Source: Xanthobacteraceae bacterium
GTDB lineage: Bacteria; Pseudomonadota; Alphaproteobacteria; Rhizobiales; Xanthobacteraceae
Direction: 5' to 3'
Assembly (NCBI GenBank): GCA_030037105.1
Contig: JASHRY010000313.1
Location: 1-21,914 of the forward strand
Length of the DNA: 21,914 nt
The position numbers and the translations under genes are program-made. The notes under the pieces were generated by a model that had not been told where the DNA came from, searched no databases, and saw only the letters and a list, made by a program, of their open reading frames with translations. Shown piece after piece: positions 6,844 to 14,425 of this stretch; position 1 is the first letter of the stretch, and every line of letters begins with the position of its first letter.

Positions 6844-7570
6844 GCGCGCGCCGCTGCTAACGCTCAACGGCGTCAACACCCATATCGGGCCGTACCATAT
6901 CCTGCAGGGCGTCGACCTCGAAGTGCCGCGCGGCGCGCTCACCATGCTCTTGGGTCGCAACGGAGCGGGCAAGACCACGACGCTGCGCACCATCATGGGG
7001 CTGTGGCACGCCTCGGCCGGCTTCGTGCGTTTCGACGGCGCCGACATCACCGCCTGGGCCACACCCGACATCGCCCAGGCCGGCATCGCCTACGTGCCGG
7101 AGAATATGGGCATCTTCGCCGATCTGACGGTGCGCGAGAATCTGCTGCTCGCGGCGCGCTCCGGCCCGATCGACGCGGCGCGGCTGCGCTGGATCTTCGG
7201 CTTGTTCCCGGCGCTGGAAAAATTCTGGTCGCTGGCGGCGGGCGTGCTGTCCGGCGGACAGAAGCAAATGCTCTCGATCGCCCGCGCCATCGTCGAGCCA
7301 CGCAAGCTGTTCCTCATCGACGAGCCGACCAAGGGGCTCGCGCCCGCCATCATCGCCAACATGATTGCGGCGTTCCGCGAGCTGAAAAAGTCGCCGGACA
7401 CCACCATCCTCGTCGTCGAGCAAAATTTCCTGTTCGCCAAATCGCTCGGCGACGCCGTGGCGGTCATGGACAACGGCCGGGTGGTGCACGCCGGCGCCAT
7501 GGCGGCGCTCGCCGAGGACCGCGATCTGCAGCGGCGGCTCCTCGGCCTCAACTTGGACAGCCACCAATGA
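6836..7570 (+). CDS. livF: ABC transporter ATP-binding protein, LivF type
   Basis: The second ATPase of the Liv-type importer, 244 residues. Walker A is GRNGAGKTT (40-48), the LivF-characteristic YVPENMGIFADLTVRENL follows, then a canonical signature LSGGQ (138-142), Walker B LFLIDEPTKGLAP and the switch region VVEQNF, with Gln replacing His as is usual in LivF. It overlaps livG by 8 bases at the start and livH by 4 (ATGA) at the end, so livG, livF and livH are clearly one transcriptional unit. It forms a heterodimer with LivG on the cytoplasmic face of LivHM. Confidence 0.93.
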   Translation: MSERAPLLTLNGVNTHIGPYHILQGVDLEVPRGALTMLLGRNGAGKTTTLRTIMGLWHASAGFVRFDGADITAWATPDIAQAGIAYVPENMGIFADLTVRENLLLAARSGPIDAARLRWIFGLFPALEKFWSLAAGVLSGGQKQMLSIARAIVEPRKLFLIDEPTKGLAPAIIANMIAAFRELKKSPDTTILVVEQNFLFAKSLGDAVAVMDNGRVVHAGAMAALAEDRDLQRRLLGLNLDSHQ

Positions 7571-8574
7571 CCGCGTCCGTTGAGCAAGCCCTTCCGCGGC
7601 AACGCCGCGATCTGGCGCCGATCTTCCTGGTGCCGCTCATCGCGCTTGTGGCATTGCCGTTGGTCGGCTCGCTCTCGACCTGGGTGACGCTGACCTTGGC
7701 GGGGCTCGCCATGGGGATGATCATCTTCATCATCGCTTCGGGCCTCACTTTGGTGTTCGGCCTGATGGACGTGCTCAACTTCGGCCATGGCGCGTTTATC
7801 GCAGTCGGCGCCTATACCGCCGCGATGTTGGCGCCGTCGCTGTCGGGCCTCATCCAGGCCGATTCGCTCGTCCTCAACCTCATCGCCTTGCTGGCGCTGA
7901 TCGCGTTTGCCATGGCGGTGACTGCCGCGATCGGCTACGCGTTCGAGCGCATCATCATCATGCCGGTCTACCGCCAGCATCTCAAACAGATCCTGGTCAC
8001 CATCGGCGGCCTGATCGTCGCCGAGCAGCTCATCGTCGCGGTGTTTGGGCCGGTGCTGATCGTGCTGCCGTTGCCAACGGCGTTCCGCGGTTCGCTGGTG
8101 TTCGGCGATATCGCCGTCGAGCGCTACCGGCTGATCGCAGTTGGCGTCGGACTCATGATCTTCGCGACCATGGTGCTCATTCTCGACCGCACTCGGATCG
8201 GACTCCTGATCCGTGCCGGCGTCGAGAACGGCGAAATGGTCGAGGCGCTCGGCTACCATATCCGCCGGCTGTTCGCCGGCGTGTTCATGGCGGGCTCGGC
8301 GCTCGCCGGACTCGGCGGCGTAATGTGGGGCTTTTACCGCGAAGCGCTTTCGCCCGGCATGGGCATGGACGTCATGGTGCTCGTCTTCATCGTGGTGGTG
8401 ATCGGCGGGCTCGGCTCGGTGGGCGGCTGCTTCATCGGTTCGCTGCTGGTGGCGGTGGTTGCCAATTACACCGGCTTCCTGGCGCCGAAGCTCGCGCTCG
8501 TCTCCAACATCCTGCTCATGGTGCTGATCCTGCTTTGGCGCTCGCGCGGCCTTTATCCGGTGGCAAAGCGATGA
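7567..8574 (+). CDS. livH: Branched-chain amino acid-type ABC transporter permease, LivH type
   Basis: A 335-residue polytopic inner-membrane permease with the LivH signatures GLTLVFGLMDVLNFGHGAF (about 58-76) and VVVIGGLGSVGGCFIGSLL near the C-terminus. The cytoplasmic coupling loop DRTRIGLLIRAGVENGEMVE precedes ALGYHIRRLF. About eight hydrophobic segments are apparent. The frame is open far upstream inside livF, but the true start is the ATG at 7567: it overlaps the livF stop (ATGA) and gives the expected N-terminus. It ends in another ATGA overlap with livM. Confidence 0.93.
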   Translation: MTASVEQALPRQRRDLAPIFLVPLIALVALPLVGSLSTWVTLTLAGLAMGMIIFIIASGLTLVFGLMDVLNFGHGAFIAVGAYTAAMLAPSLSGLIQADSLVLNLIALLALIAFAMAVTAAIGYAFERIIIMPVYRQHLKQILVTIGGLIVAEQLIVAVFGPVLIVLPLPTAFRGSLVFGDIAVERYRLIAVGVGLMIFATMVLILDRTRIGLLIRAGVENGEMVEALGYHIRRLFAGVFMAGSALAGLGGVMWGFYREALSPGMGMDVMVLVFIVVVIGGLGSVGGCFIGSLLVAVVANYTGFLAPKLALVSNILLMVLILLWRSRGLYPVAKR

Positions 8575-9626
8575 GCATCCTGCGCGCGATTCTGTCGGGC
8601 GACCCGCCGCGCGGACGGCTGCTGGCGCTGGTGCTCACAGCAATCCTCGTCGGCCTCGCTTTCGCGCCGTTGCTGTTTCCGGAAATGGCGACCCTGAACG
8701 TTGCGGCGAAGATCTGTTATTTCGTGGTGCTCGCCGCAAGCTATGATCTGCTGCTCGGTTATACCGGCATCGTGTCGTTCGCCCACACGATGTTCTTCGG
8801 CATCGGCGCCTACGGCGCCGGACTGGCGCTCTACGATCTCGGTCCTTCGTGGAGTTCGATCCTCATCGGTACCGGCGCGGCGCTCGTACTCGCCGTCGCG
8901 CTCGCGCTGGCGATAGGTCTGTTCTCGTTGCGGGTGCGCGCCATCTTCTTCGCCATGATCACGCTTGCGGTCGCCAGCGCCTTCTCGATCCTCGCCTCGC
9001 AACTGAGCTCGTTCACCGGCGGCGAGGACGGCCGCACCTTTCGCCTGCCGGAATTGCTGCGGCCGGGATTCCGCCTCGTTGAGGGCTCGTTCGCGATCAG
9101 CGGGCGGGTCATCAGCTATTATCTGGTGTTTTTCGCCGCGCTCGTCTTGTTCCTGCTGATGCTGCGGGTCGTCAACTCGCCGTTCGGCCGCGTGTTGCAG
9201 GCAATTCGCGAGAACGAGTTCCGTGCCGAAGCGCTCGGCTATCGCACCGTGGTCTATCGCTCGATCGGCAATTGCCTGGCGGCTGCCGCCGCCGCTCTGG
9301 CGGGCGTGCTCTCGGCCCTATGGCTGCGTTACACCGGGCCGGCGGTGACGCTTTCCTTCGACGTCATGCTCGACATTCTGCTGATGGTGGTGATCGGCGG
9401 CATGGGCACACTCTACGGCGCGGTGATCGGCGCAACGATCTTCGTGCTTGCCGAAACCTATCTGCAGAGCCTGATGGCGGCGCTGAGCCATGCGGCCGCC
9501 GGCCTGCCACTCATTCCGCTCCTGTTCCATCCGGATCGTTGGCTGTTGTGGCTCGGCGTCCTGTTCGTGCTCAGCGTCTATTTCTTCCCGGCGGGAATCG
9601 TGGGCGGACTGCAGAAGCGTCGATAG
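8571..9626 (+). CDS. livM: Branched-chain amino acid-type ABC transporter permease, LivM type
   Basis: A 351-residue permease partner of LivH. LivM landmarks are SYDLLLGYTGIVSFAHTMFF, LRVRAIFFAMITLAVA and the coupling segment SPFGRVLQAIRENEFRAEAL (about 203-222). The C-terminal MVVIGGMGTLYGAVIGA is the conserved EAA-like loop. Start is ATG 8571, overlapping the livH stop. It is the last gene of the importer operon. Its stop is only 4 bases from the stop of the opposing GlcG-like gene, which leaves no room for an intrinsic terminator between them. Confidence 0.93.
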   Translation: MSILRAILSGDPPRGRLLALVLTAILVGLAFAPLLFPEMATLNVAAKICYFVVLAASYDLLLGYTGIVSFAHTMFFGIGAYGAGLALYDLGPSWSSILIGTGAALVLAVALALAIGLFSLRVRAIFFAMITLAVASAFSILASQLSSFTGGEDGRTFRLPELLRPGFRLVEGSFAISGRVISYYLVFFAALVLFLLMLRVVNSPFGRVLQAIRENEFRAEALGYRTVVYRSIGNCLAAAAAALAGVLSALWLRYTGPAVTLSFDVMLDILLMVVIGGMGTLYGAVIGATIFVLAETYLQSLMAALSHAAAGLPLIPLLFHPDRWLLWLGVLFVLSVYFFPAGIVGGLQKRR

Positions 9627-9630
9627 CGGA

Positions 9631-10158
9631 TTATCTCGCCAGCGTGTCGGCGCCGGCCTTGGCGACTTGTGCATCCTGCGAGGACAGCGCGCCGGAGACG
9701 CCGATCGCGCCGATGATTTTGCCGTCGACGATGATCGGCATCCCGCCCTCGAGCGGCGTGATGTCCTTGACGGCGAGCAGGCGCAGCCCGGCGCCGCCGG
9801 CGGCGATGGCGTCGTCGAGCGCCTTGCTCGGCCGCTTGAACTCAAGCGCCGTGTGCGCCTTGCCCTCGGACGCGCCGATGGAGGAAAGCTGGGTGTTGTC
9901 GATCTTGTGGAACATCACCAGATTGCCGCCGCTGTCGAGGATGGTGATCGCGACCTCCCAGGAATTCTTCGCCGCCTCGAGCTCCGCCGCCGCCATTGCA
10001 CGCTTGGCCTGATCAAGCGTGATCGGAGGGCCATAAGGTAGTGTCGCTGCCGAAGGCTGGCTGGCCGGTTGCTGGGTATTGGGCTGCTGGGCCAAAGCCG
10101 ATCCGGCCGCCATTGCAAACGCAGCCAACGCGCAGGCGAGCGCGAGCATTCGGGACAT
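9631..10158 (-). CDS. Secreted GlcG/HbpS-like protein (DUF336 family)
   Basis: A 175-residue exported protein. The signal peptide covers residues 1-23 ([21 protein letters not shown]). A short Gln/Pro-rich linker ([10 protein letters not shown]) follows, then a GlcG/HbpS domain with [54 protein letters not shown] and [20 protein letters not shown]. HbpS of Streptomyces binds haem and senses redox stress; GlcG is encoded with glycolate oxidation genes. The role here is unknown. The start at 10158 has AGGAGG 8 bases upstream. The frame extends to 10329 without such a site. A strong hairpin (10176-10202) lies directly upstream of the ribosome binding site. Confidence 0.85.
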   Translation of the reverse strand: MSRMLALACALAAFAMAAGSALAQQPNTQQPASQPSAATLPYGPPITLDQAKRAMAAAELEAAKNSWEVAITILDSGGNLVMFHKIDNTQLSSIGASEGKAHTALEFKRPSKALDDAIAAGGAGLRLLAVKDITPLEGGMPIIVDGKIIGAIGVSGALSSQDAQVAKAGADTLAR

Positions 10159-10175
10159 CTGCAGCACCTCCTCTC

Positions 10176-10202
10176 GGCCATGCCGCTTGGCGCGGCACGG
10201 CC
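10176..10202. promoter_or_regulatory. Strong hairpin just upstream of the GlcG-like gene's ribosome binding site
   Basis: GGCCATGCCGC (10176-10186) pairs with GCGGCACGGCC (10192-10202): 11 base pairs with one mismatch and a 5-base loop. In the minus-strand transcript it would end a few bases before AGGAGG (10167-10172). This could be a translational control stem, a processing site, or chance in GC-rich DNA. A second perfect stem, GCGCCGG / CCGGCGC, lies at 10259-10278. Confidence 0.4.
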
Positions 10203-10371
10203 GCACAATAGGCGGCAAAATCGGCCGGTGGAAGCGGGCTCCACGTACCGCCGACGATGCGCCGGCGAAATCCGGCGCCAATGTTGCGCTCTGCGAAACG
10301 TGATCGGAAAGATGCTGCGTTGCGCCCATGCCGCGCTTATATTTACCTTCGCCAGCGCAGGAAACGCCGAT

Positions 10372-11037
10372 ATGTTCTCATTCTTCAACAAGCTCGAAAT
10401 GCCGAGCGCCGATGTCGCCCTGCCGGGGCGGCCGACGCCCATCCCGACGGCCCGGCAGCATTTCGTCAACGGCCGCGCCCTCAAGGGCCCCTATCCCGAG
10501 GGGCTCGCCTTGGCGATGTTCGGTCTCGGTTGCTTCTGGGGTGCCGAGCGCAAGTTCTGGGAGCTCGACGGCGTCTCCGTGACCGCGGTCGGTTACGCCG
10601 GCGGCCATACGCCCAACCCCACCTACGAGGACGTGTGCAGTGGGCGCACCGGCCACAATGAGGTCGTGCTCGTGAGCTACGACCCGAAGAAAATTTCCTA
10701 TCAGCGCCTGCTCAAGGTCTTTTGGGAGAGCCACGACCCGACCCAGGGCATGCGCCAGGGCAACGATGTCGGCACGCAATACCGTTCCGGCATCTATGTG
10801 TTTTCGCCGGCGCAGCGCGCCGCCGCCGAGGCGTCGCGGTCGGCCTATGCCAAAGCGCTGGCGGCCGAGGGCATGGGAGCAATTACGACCGAAATCCGCG
10901 ATGCGCCGCCTTTCTATTTCGCCGAGGATTATCACCAGCAATATCTGGCAAAGAATCCGCACGGCTATTGCGGCCTCGGCGGCACTGGCGTGAGCTGCCC
11001 GATCGGCACCGGCGTTGGCGCCTCTGCCTCCGGCTGA
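10372..11037 (+). CDS. msrA: Peptide-methionine (S)-S-oxide reductase
   Basis: MsrA repairs oxidised methionine by reducing the S-sulfoxide, using thioredoxin. The 221-residue protein has the catalytic [10 protein letters not shown] motif (Cys54), [23 protein letters not shown], and the C-terminal [13 protein letters not shown] with candidate resolving cysteines 200 and 209. The ATG at 10372 gives [20 protein letters not shown], a long N-terminal arm typical of alphaproteobacterial MsrA, with AGGA upstream. The frame is open back to 10069, but that part shadows the opposing GlcG-like gene. It is divergent from that gene across about 210 bases and may share an oxidative-stress theme with ohr, though no common site is seen. 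Confidence 0.95.
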   Translation: MFSFFNKLEMPSADVALPGRPTPIPTARQHFVNGRALKGPYPEGLALAMFGLGCFWGAERKFWELDGVSVTAVGYAGGHTPNPTYEDVCSGRTGHNEVVLVSYDPKKISYQRLLKVFWESHDPTQGMRQGNDVGTQYRSGIYVFSPAQRAAAEASRSAYAKALAAEGMGAITTEIRDAPPFYFAEDYHQQYLAKNPHGYCGLGGTGVSCPIGTGVGASASG

Positions 11038-11113
11038 TGGTGGCGACCCACTACGATGGCGGCACATCGCCGGCGTCGACCTTATTGACGACACAAGCCG
11101 ATTAAGCTCTCAC

Positions 11114-11157
11114 TCGTCATACCGGCTTGCCGCATCGTGGCGCGGCCGGAATGACGA
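11114..11157. repeat. CGTCATnCCGGC inverted repeat (REP-like intergenic hairpin)
   Basis: TCGTCATACCGGC (11114-11126) faces GCCGGAATGACGA (11145-11157): 13 base pairs with one mismatch and an 18-base loop. It lies between msrA and the YqhA-like gene, both on the plus strand. It is a relative of the degenerate copy at 817-854. It could terminate msrA or stabilise its 3' end. Confidence 0.6.
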
Positions 11158-11167
11158 AGAGGATCCC

Positions 11168-11689
11168 ATGCAGCAGAGGGGCGGACGCGGCATCCAAGCG
11201 GCGATCTTCCTTTTCCGATGGCTGTTGGCGCCGTTCCTGTTCGGCCTATTCTGCTGCCTCATTTTGTTGATCTACCGTTTCTTCGCCGATTTTTACGCGC
11301 TTGCCATCCAGCTTCCGAACCTCGGCTGGCACGACCTCATCGTCGGCGTGCTCAACCTGATCGATATCGCTCTGACCGCCAATCTCGTCCTCATCGTGAT
11401 CTTCTCCGGATATGAGAACTTTATCGGCAAGATCGAAGTGCATGACCGCTCTGGCTGGCCAGAAGCCCTCAAAGACGTGGATTTTGGCGCGCTTAAGCAA
11501 AAGCTCCTGGGCTCGATCGTTGTCATCGCCGCCGTCGATGCGCTCGCCTGGTATCTCGACCTCGAAAAATATACCGATACGTCGAAATTGGGCTGGGCGA
11601 TCGCCTTCCCGCTGATGTTTGTTGCCGCGATGTTCCTGCTCGCCGTCGCCGATTGGCTCGGGCGCCATACCGATAAAAACCGCGAGTAA
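11168..11689 (+). CDS. YqhA/UPF0114-like integral membrane protein
   Basis: A 173-residue membrane protein resembling the YqhA (UPF0114, TIGR00645) family, whose function is unknown. Four hydrophobic segments are visible: about residues 8-35 (IQAAIFLFRWLLAPFLFGLF), 50-77 with DLIVGVLNLIDIALTANLVL, 110-130 with LLGSIVVIAAVDALAWYLDL, and 142-163. The family-like SGYENFIGKIEV and the acidic loop after it (GWPEALKDVDFGALKQKL) are present. GAGG stands 5 bases before ATG 11168. The frame is open upstream to 11015, but that part overlaps msrA and the hairpin. It is probably transcribed separately from, or as read-through of, msrA. Confidence 0.8.
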   Translation: MQQRGGRGIQAAIFLFRWLLAPFLFGLFCCLILLIYRFFADFYALAIQLPNLGWHDLIVGVLNLIDIALTANLVLIVIFSGYENFIGKIEVHDRSGWPEALKDVDFGALKQKLLGSIVVIAAVDALAWYLDLEKYTDTSKLGWAIAFPLMFVAAMFLLAVADWLGRHTDKNRE

Positions 11690-11781
11690 TCGCCGGGCGC
11701 CGCAGCCCGGTGAGGGATTGTTAACCATACCGAGTGTTAATCGGGCCTCAAGGTTCGCTCGAACGGGGCCGGATTGCGCGC

Positions 11782-12570
11782 ATGCGGGTCATCCGCTCTC
11801 TCATGATGGTATTGGCGGTCGGATTTGCCGCCTCGGGATGCACGCTGCAGCCGACGATGCCCGTCCAGGTTGCGGCCTCGGCTCCGCCGCCGGGCATCGA
11901 TGATATGGTTTATGGGCCGGCCACGGCGTCGGCGCCCGGCATAGCCGCCGCTTCGCTTCCCTCGGAGCAGGCTGCGGCGACGCATGATCTCTTCATGACC
12001 GCTTCACTCCCGTCGCGGGCGGAGACGCCGGCGCCGGCCGCGATGGCCGCAACGCTCCCACAAGGAACGGCGGCGGTGGGGGCCATCGCCCATGCGCCTG
12101 CTCTCAATGAGGGACCTTATACGCTCGACTCAGGCGACCGGCTGCGCATCGTGGTGTTCGGTCAAGACGGCCTGACCAACTCCTACGCCGTCGACGCCAG
12201 CGGCTATATCGCCATGCCGCTCATCGGCACGGTGAAGGCGCGGGGGGCGACGACCGACGGACTATCGAGCCGCATCGCCGAAAAGCTGCGCCAAGGGTTT
12301 ATCCGCGAGCCGCACGTGGCGGTCGAAATCGAGGCCTACCGGCCGTTCTTCATCCTCGGCGAAGTCACCCAACCGGGCCAATATCCCTATGTCGCCGACA
12401 TGACGGCAGAGACCGCAGTGGCGATCGCCGGCGGGTTCACGCCGCGGGCGTTCCGCCGGACCGTCACCTTGAATCGCGTCGTCAGCGGGCAGCAGGTGCG
12501 CATGACTGTGCCGATCACTTATCCGCTGCGACCCGGCGACACGATCAACGTGCAGGAGCGCTGGTTCTGA
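11782..12570 (+). CDS. Polysaccharide export outer-membrane lipoprotein (Wza-like)
   Basis: A 262-residue lipoprotein with a Poly_export domain, the family of Wza-type outer-membrane channels for capsule or exopolysaccharide. The start at 11782 puts a lipobox AASGC with Cys20 right after the hydrophobic stretch. An Ala/Pro-rich, low-complexity linker runs from about 21 to 105. The domain then follows: YTLDSGDRLRIVVFGQDGLT, DASGYIAMPLIGTV, FIREPHVAVEI, and an SLBB-like FFILGEVTQPGQYPYVADMT. The end RPGDTINVQERWF is typical. It is shorter than full Wza and has no C-terminal amphipathic helix, as in many alphaproteobacterial members. There is no chain-length regulator, kinase or glycosyltransferase beside it. 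An in-frame GTG at 11734 is a weaker start. Confidence 0.88.
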   Translation: MRVIRSLMMVLAVGFAASGCTLQPTMPVQVAASAPPPGIDDMVYGPATASAPGIAAASLPSEQAAATHDLFMTASLPSRAETPAPAAMAATLPQGTAAVGAIAHAPALNEGPYTLDSGDRLRIVVFGQDGLTNSYAVDASGYIAMPLIGTVKARGATTDGLSSRIAEKLRQGFIREPHVAVEIEAYRPFFILGEVTQPGQYPYVADMTAETAVAIAGGFTPRAFRRTVTLNRVVSGQQVRMTVPITYPLRPGDTINVQERWF

Positions 12571-12586
12571 TCGGAAGTCTGAAATT

Positions 12587-12634
12587 GGAATTCAGAAGTT
12601 GACTCCGGCCTCCGAACGCCGACTTCTGATTTCC
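12587..12634. terminator. Imperfect inverted repeat between convergent genes
   Basis: GGAATTCAGAAGTTG (12587-12601) faces CGACTTCTGATTTCC (12620-12634), with 13 of 15 positions pairing. It is placed between the stops of the export lipoprotein (12570) and the opposing dienelactone hydrolase (12647), so a bidirectional terminator is the simple reading. Neighbouring bases repeat the same GAAGTCTGAAATT-like words. Confidence 0.5.
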
Positions 12635-12646
12635 GGCTTTCGGATT

Positions 12647-13324
12647 TTATCTCTTCATATTTGTTTGTAGGAACGCGATCGAGCGCCGCCAGGCGATCTT
12701 GGCGGCGGCCTCGTTATAGCTGCCGCGCTCGTCGCAATTGAAGCCGTGCTGCGCGTCGGGATAGACGTAGATTTCGCAATCGCGGCCGCGTTTTTGCTTG
12801 ATCGTCTCGACGTCACTCATCGGGATCGAGGCGTCCTTCTCGCCAAAATGCAGTTGCGTCGGGACCTTCGGCTTCTCGTCGGCGTTCTTGGCGATCTGGC
12901 CGCCGTAATAGCCGATGGCGGCCGACAGACCGTTGAGCTTGGCGGCGGCGAGGAACGCGATAGTGCCGCCCATGCAGAAGCCGATGATGGCGACCGGTCC
13001 GTCCTTCTTCAGCACATCGATGGCCGCCTGCACGTCGCGCATCATCGCCGCCCAATCCGGATTGGCGACGAATTTGCGGGCGTTGGCGATCTCGTCCGGC
13101 GAATAGCCGCTCTCGAAATTCGGCTGCTGACGATCGAACAAAGCCGGCGCCACGGCCGCATGGCCTTCGCCGGCGAGGCGATCGCACACCGCGCGGATGT
13201 GATGATTGACGCCGAAAATCTCCTGAATGACGACGACGCCGCCCTTGCTCGGGCCGCTCGGGTCGGTGCGGTAAGCGCCGAGCTTGAAGCTGTCCGACGC
13301 CGCAAGTGTGAATTGCTTACCCAA
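12647..13324 (-). CDS. Dienelactone hydrolase family protein
   Basis: A 225-residue alpha/beta hydrolase of the dienelactone hydrolase family, which opens lactone rings in chlorocatechol breakdown in its founding members; many relatives act on other esters. The Cys-Asp-His triad is visible: Cys117 in GFCMGG (a Cys nucleophile as in true DLH), Asp164 in FGEKDASIP and His193 in DAQHGFNCD. Glu35 in IQEIFGVN matches the conserved activating Glu. I chose TTG 13324, with AAGGAG 7 bases upstream and N-terminus MGKQFTLAASD; an in-frame GTG at 13354 lacks a site. There are no catechol-pathway neighbours, so the substrate is unknown. Confidence 0.9.
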   Translation of the reverse strand: MGKQFTLAASDSFKLGAYRTDPSGPSKGGVVVIQEIFGVNHHIRAVCDRLAGEGHAAVAPALFDRQQPNFESGYSPDEIANARKFVANPDWAAMMRDVQAAIDVLKKDGPVAIIGFCMGGTIAFLAAAKLNGLSAAIGYYGGQIAKNADEKPKVPTQLHFGEKDASIPMSDVETIKQKRGRDCEIYVYPDAQHGFNCDERGSYNEAAAKIAWRRSIAFLQTNMKR

Positions 13325-13331
13325 GATGATT

Positions 13332-13337
13332 CTCCTT
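13332..13337 (-). promoter_or_regulatory. Ribosome binding site supporting a TTG start for the dienelactone hydrolase
   Basis: AAGGAG on the minus strand (13337-13332) is 7 bases before TTG 13324. The alternative GTG at 13354 has no such site, and its extra residues are unlike the family. Confidence 0.6.
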
Positions 13338-13433
13338 CGCGTGACAATGCCCACCCCGCAAGCCTGCCTAACATATATCGTCGCGGATGTCGCTTGAACG
13401 GCGGGAAGCGAAGTCGGACACGCGCTTGTCTGT

Positions 13434-14312
13434 TCAGCGCGGACCGGCGGTCACGTCCGGCAACTCATCCAGCAGGATGTCTCTTAGCCGGACAACGGCC
13501 TGCGAAGGATTGCCTTCCGCGGCATAGAGCGAGAGTTCGATGTGCGGCAGTTTCGGCAAGCCATTTGACCTGTCCAATACTGCGAGCTGCGCCGGCACAC
13601 CAAGCGCGGTGCGGACGGTGATTCCAAGGCCCGCTGCCGCCGCAGCCCACAAGCCACTGAGGCTCGGAGAGGTGAAAGAAAGCCGCCACGGCCGCTTTGC
13701 CTTTTCGAGGGCTTCGATACCCGGCTGTCGGAACACGCAGGGTGGCTCGAACAAGGCGAGGGGGATTTTTTCGCCTTGCGCGCAGGAATTGCCTTTCTGA
13801 CCGATCCAAACCATCGGCAGCCGTCGCACGGTGATGGCGTTGGGGAGCGGCGGCTGGCTTCCCCAAAGCAGCGCGAGATCGAGACCGCCGTGTGCAATGC
13901 GATCGACGAGTTTATGCGTCCGGTCGACGCGCGCCTCGATGAGCACCGACGGATGCGTGCGGGTGAAACGTGCCAGCACGCCGGGCAACCAGGTATCGCC
14001 AAAGTCCTGTGGCACGCCGAACCGCACCGAGCCTTCGACCGATATGCCGCGCGCGACTGCCACGGCCTGATCGTTCAGCTCAAGGATGCGTCGTGCGTAG
14101 CCGAGGACCACGTCACCTGCGTCGGTGAGAGCAAGGCTCCGCCCTTGCCGGCGAAACAACCGCCGGCCGATGCGCTGTTCCAGCTTGCGCATTTGCAGAC
14201 TTACCGCGGACTGCGAGCGCCCAAGCCGGTCCGCCGCCTTGCCGAAGCCGCCGAGATCCATCGCGACGGCCAGCGTCCGCAGAACGTCCATGTCGAGATT
14301 CGCCAGCTGCAT
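13434..14312 (-). CDS. LysR family transcriptional regulator
   Basis: A 292-residue LysR-type regulator. The N-terminal winged helix-turn-helix covers residues 1-65 (LRTLAVAMDLGGFGKAADRL, then GRSQSAVSLQMRKLEQRIGR and LFRRQGRSLALTDAGDVVLGY). An effector-binding domain follows from about residue 95 (VRFGVPQDFGDTWLPGVLAR, GLDLALLWG). It is divergently transcribed from the tautomerase gene across 113 bases holding an AT-rich palindrome. This is the classic arrangement for a LysR regulator controlling its neighbour and itself. The effector is unknown. Confidence 0.93.
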   Translation of the reverse strand: MQLANLDMDVLRTLAVAMDLGGFGKAADRLGRSQSAVSLQMRKLEQRIGRRLFRRQGRSLALTDAGDVVLGYARRILELNDQAVAVARGISVEGSVRFGVPQDFGDTWLPGVLARFTRTHPSVLIEARVDRTHKLVDRIAHGGLDLALLWGSQPPLPNAITVRRLPMVWIGQKGNSCAQGEKIPLALFEPPCVFRQPGIEALEKAKRPWRLSFTSPSLSGLWAAAAAGLGITVRTALGVPAQLAVLDRSNGLPKLPHIELSLYAAEGNPSQAVVRLRDILLDELPDVTAGPR

Positions 14313-14342
14313 GATGCTTCAATTCTACAAAAGTGTTTCTTC

Positions 14343-14357
14343 AAAATTATCAATTTT
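14343..14357. promoter_or_regulatory. Perfect AT-rich palindrome between LysR and tautomerase genes
   Basis: AAAATT-ATC-AATTTT (14343-14357) is a perfect 6+3+6 inverted repeat inside the AT-rich divergent region 14313-14425, which stands out from the GC-rich surroundings. LysR regulators usually bind an interrupted dyad of T-N11-A form; T14341 and A14359 extend this dyad by a further outer pair. It is a candidate operator, by inspection only. Confidence 0.45.
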
Positions 14358-14425
14358 TATAAAGAGTCGCAAGGCATTATATTTCGCTGAGGCCGCGGGA
14401 CGCGGTCCCTTCGACGGAGCAATCA

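Noticed and set aside
5980..8259. Long minus-strand open frames opposite livG, livF and livH (5980-7086, 7090-8259)
   Set aside because: Composition is that of a frame shadow (runs of His/Arg/Asp), with no domain; the plus-strand ABC genes explain the DNA.
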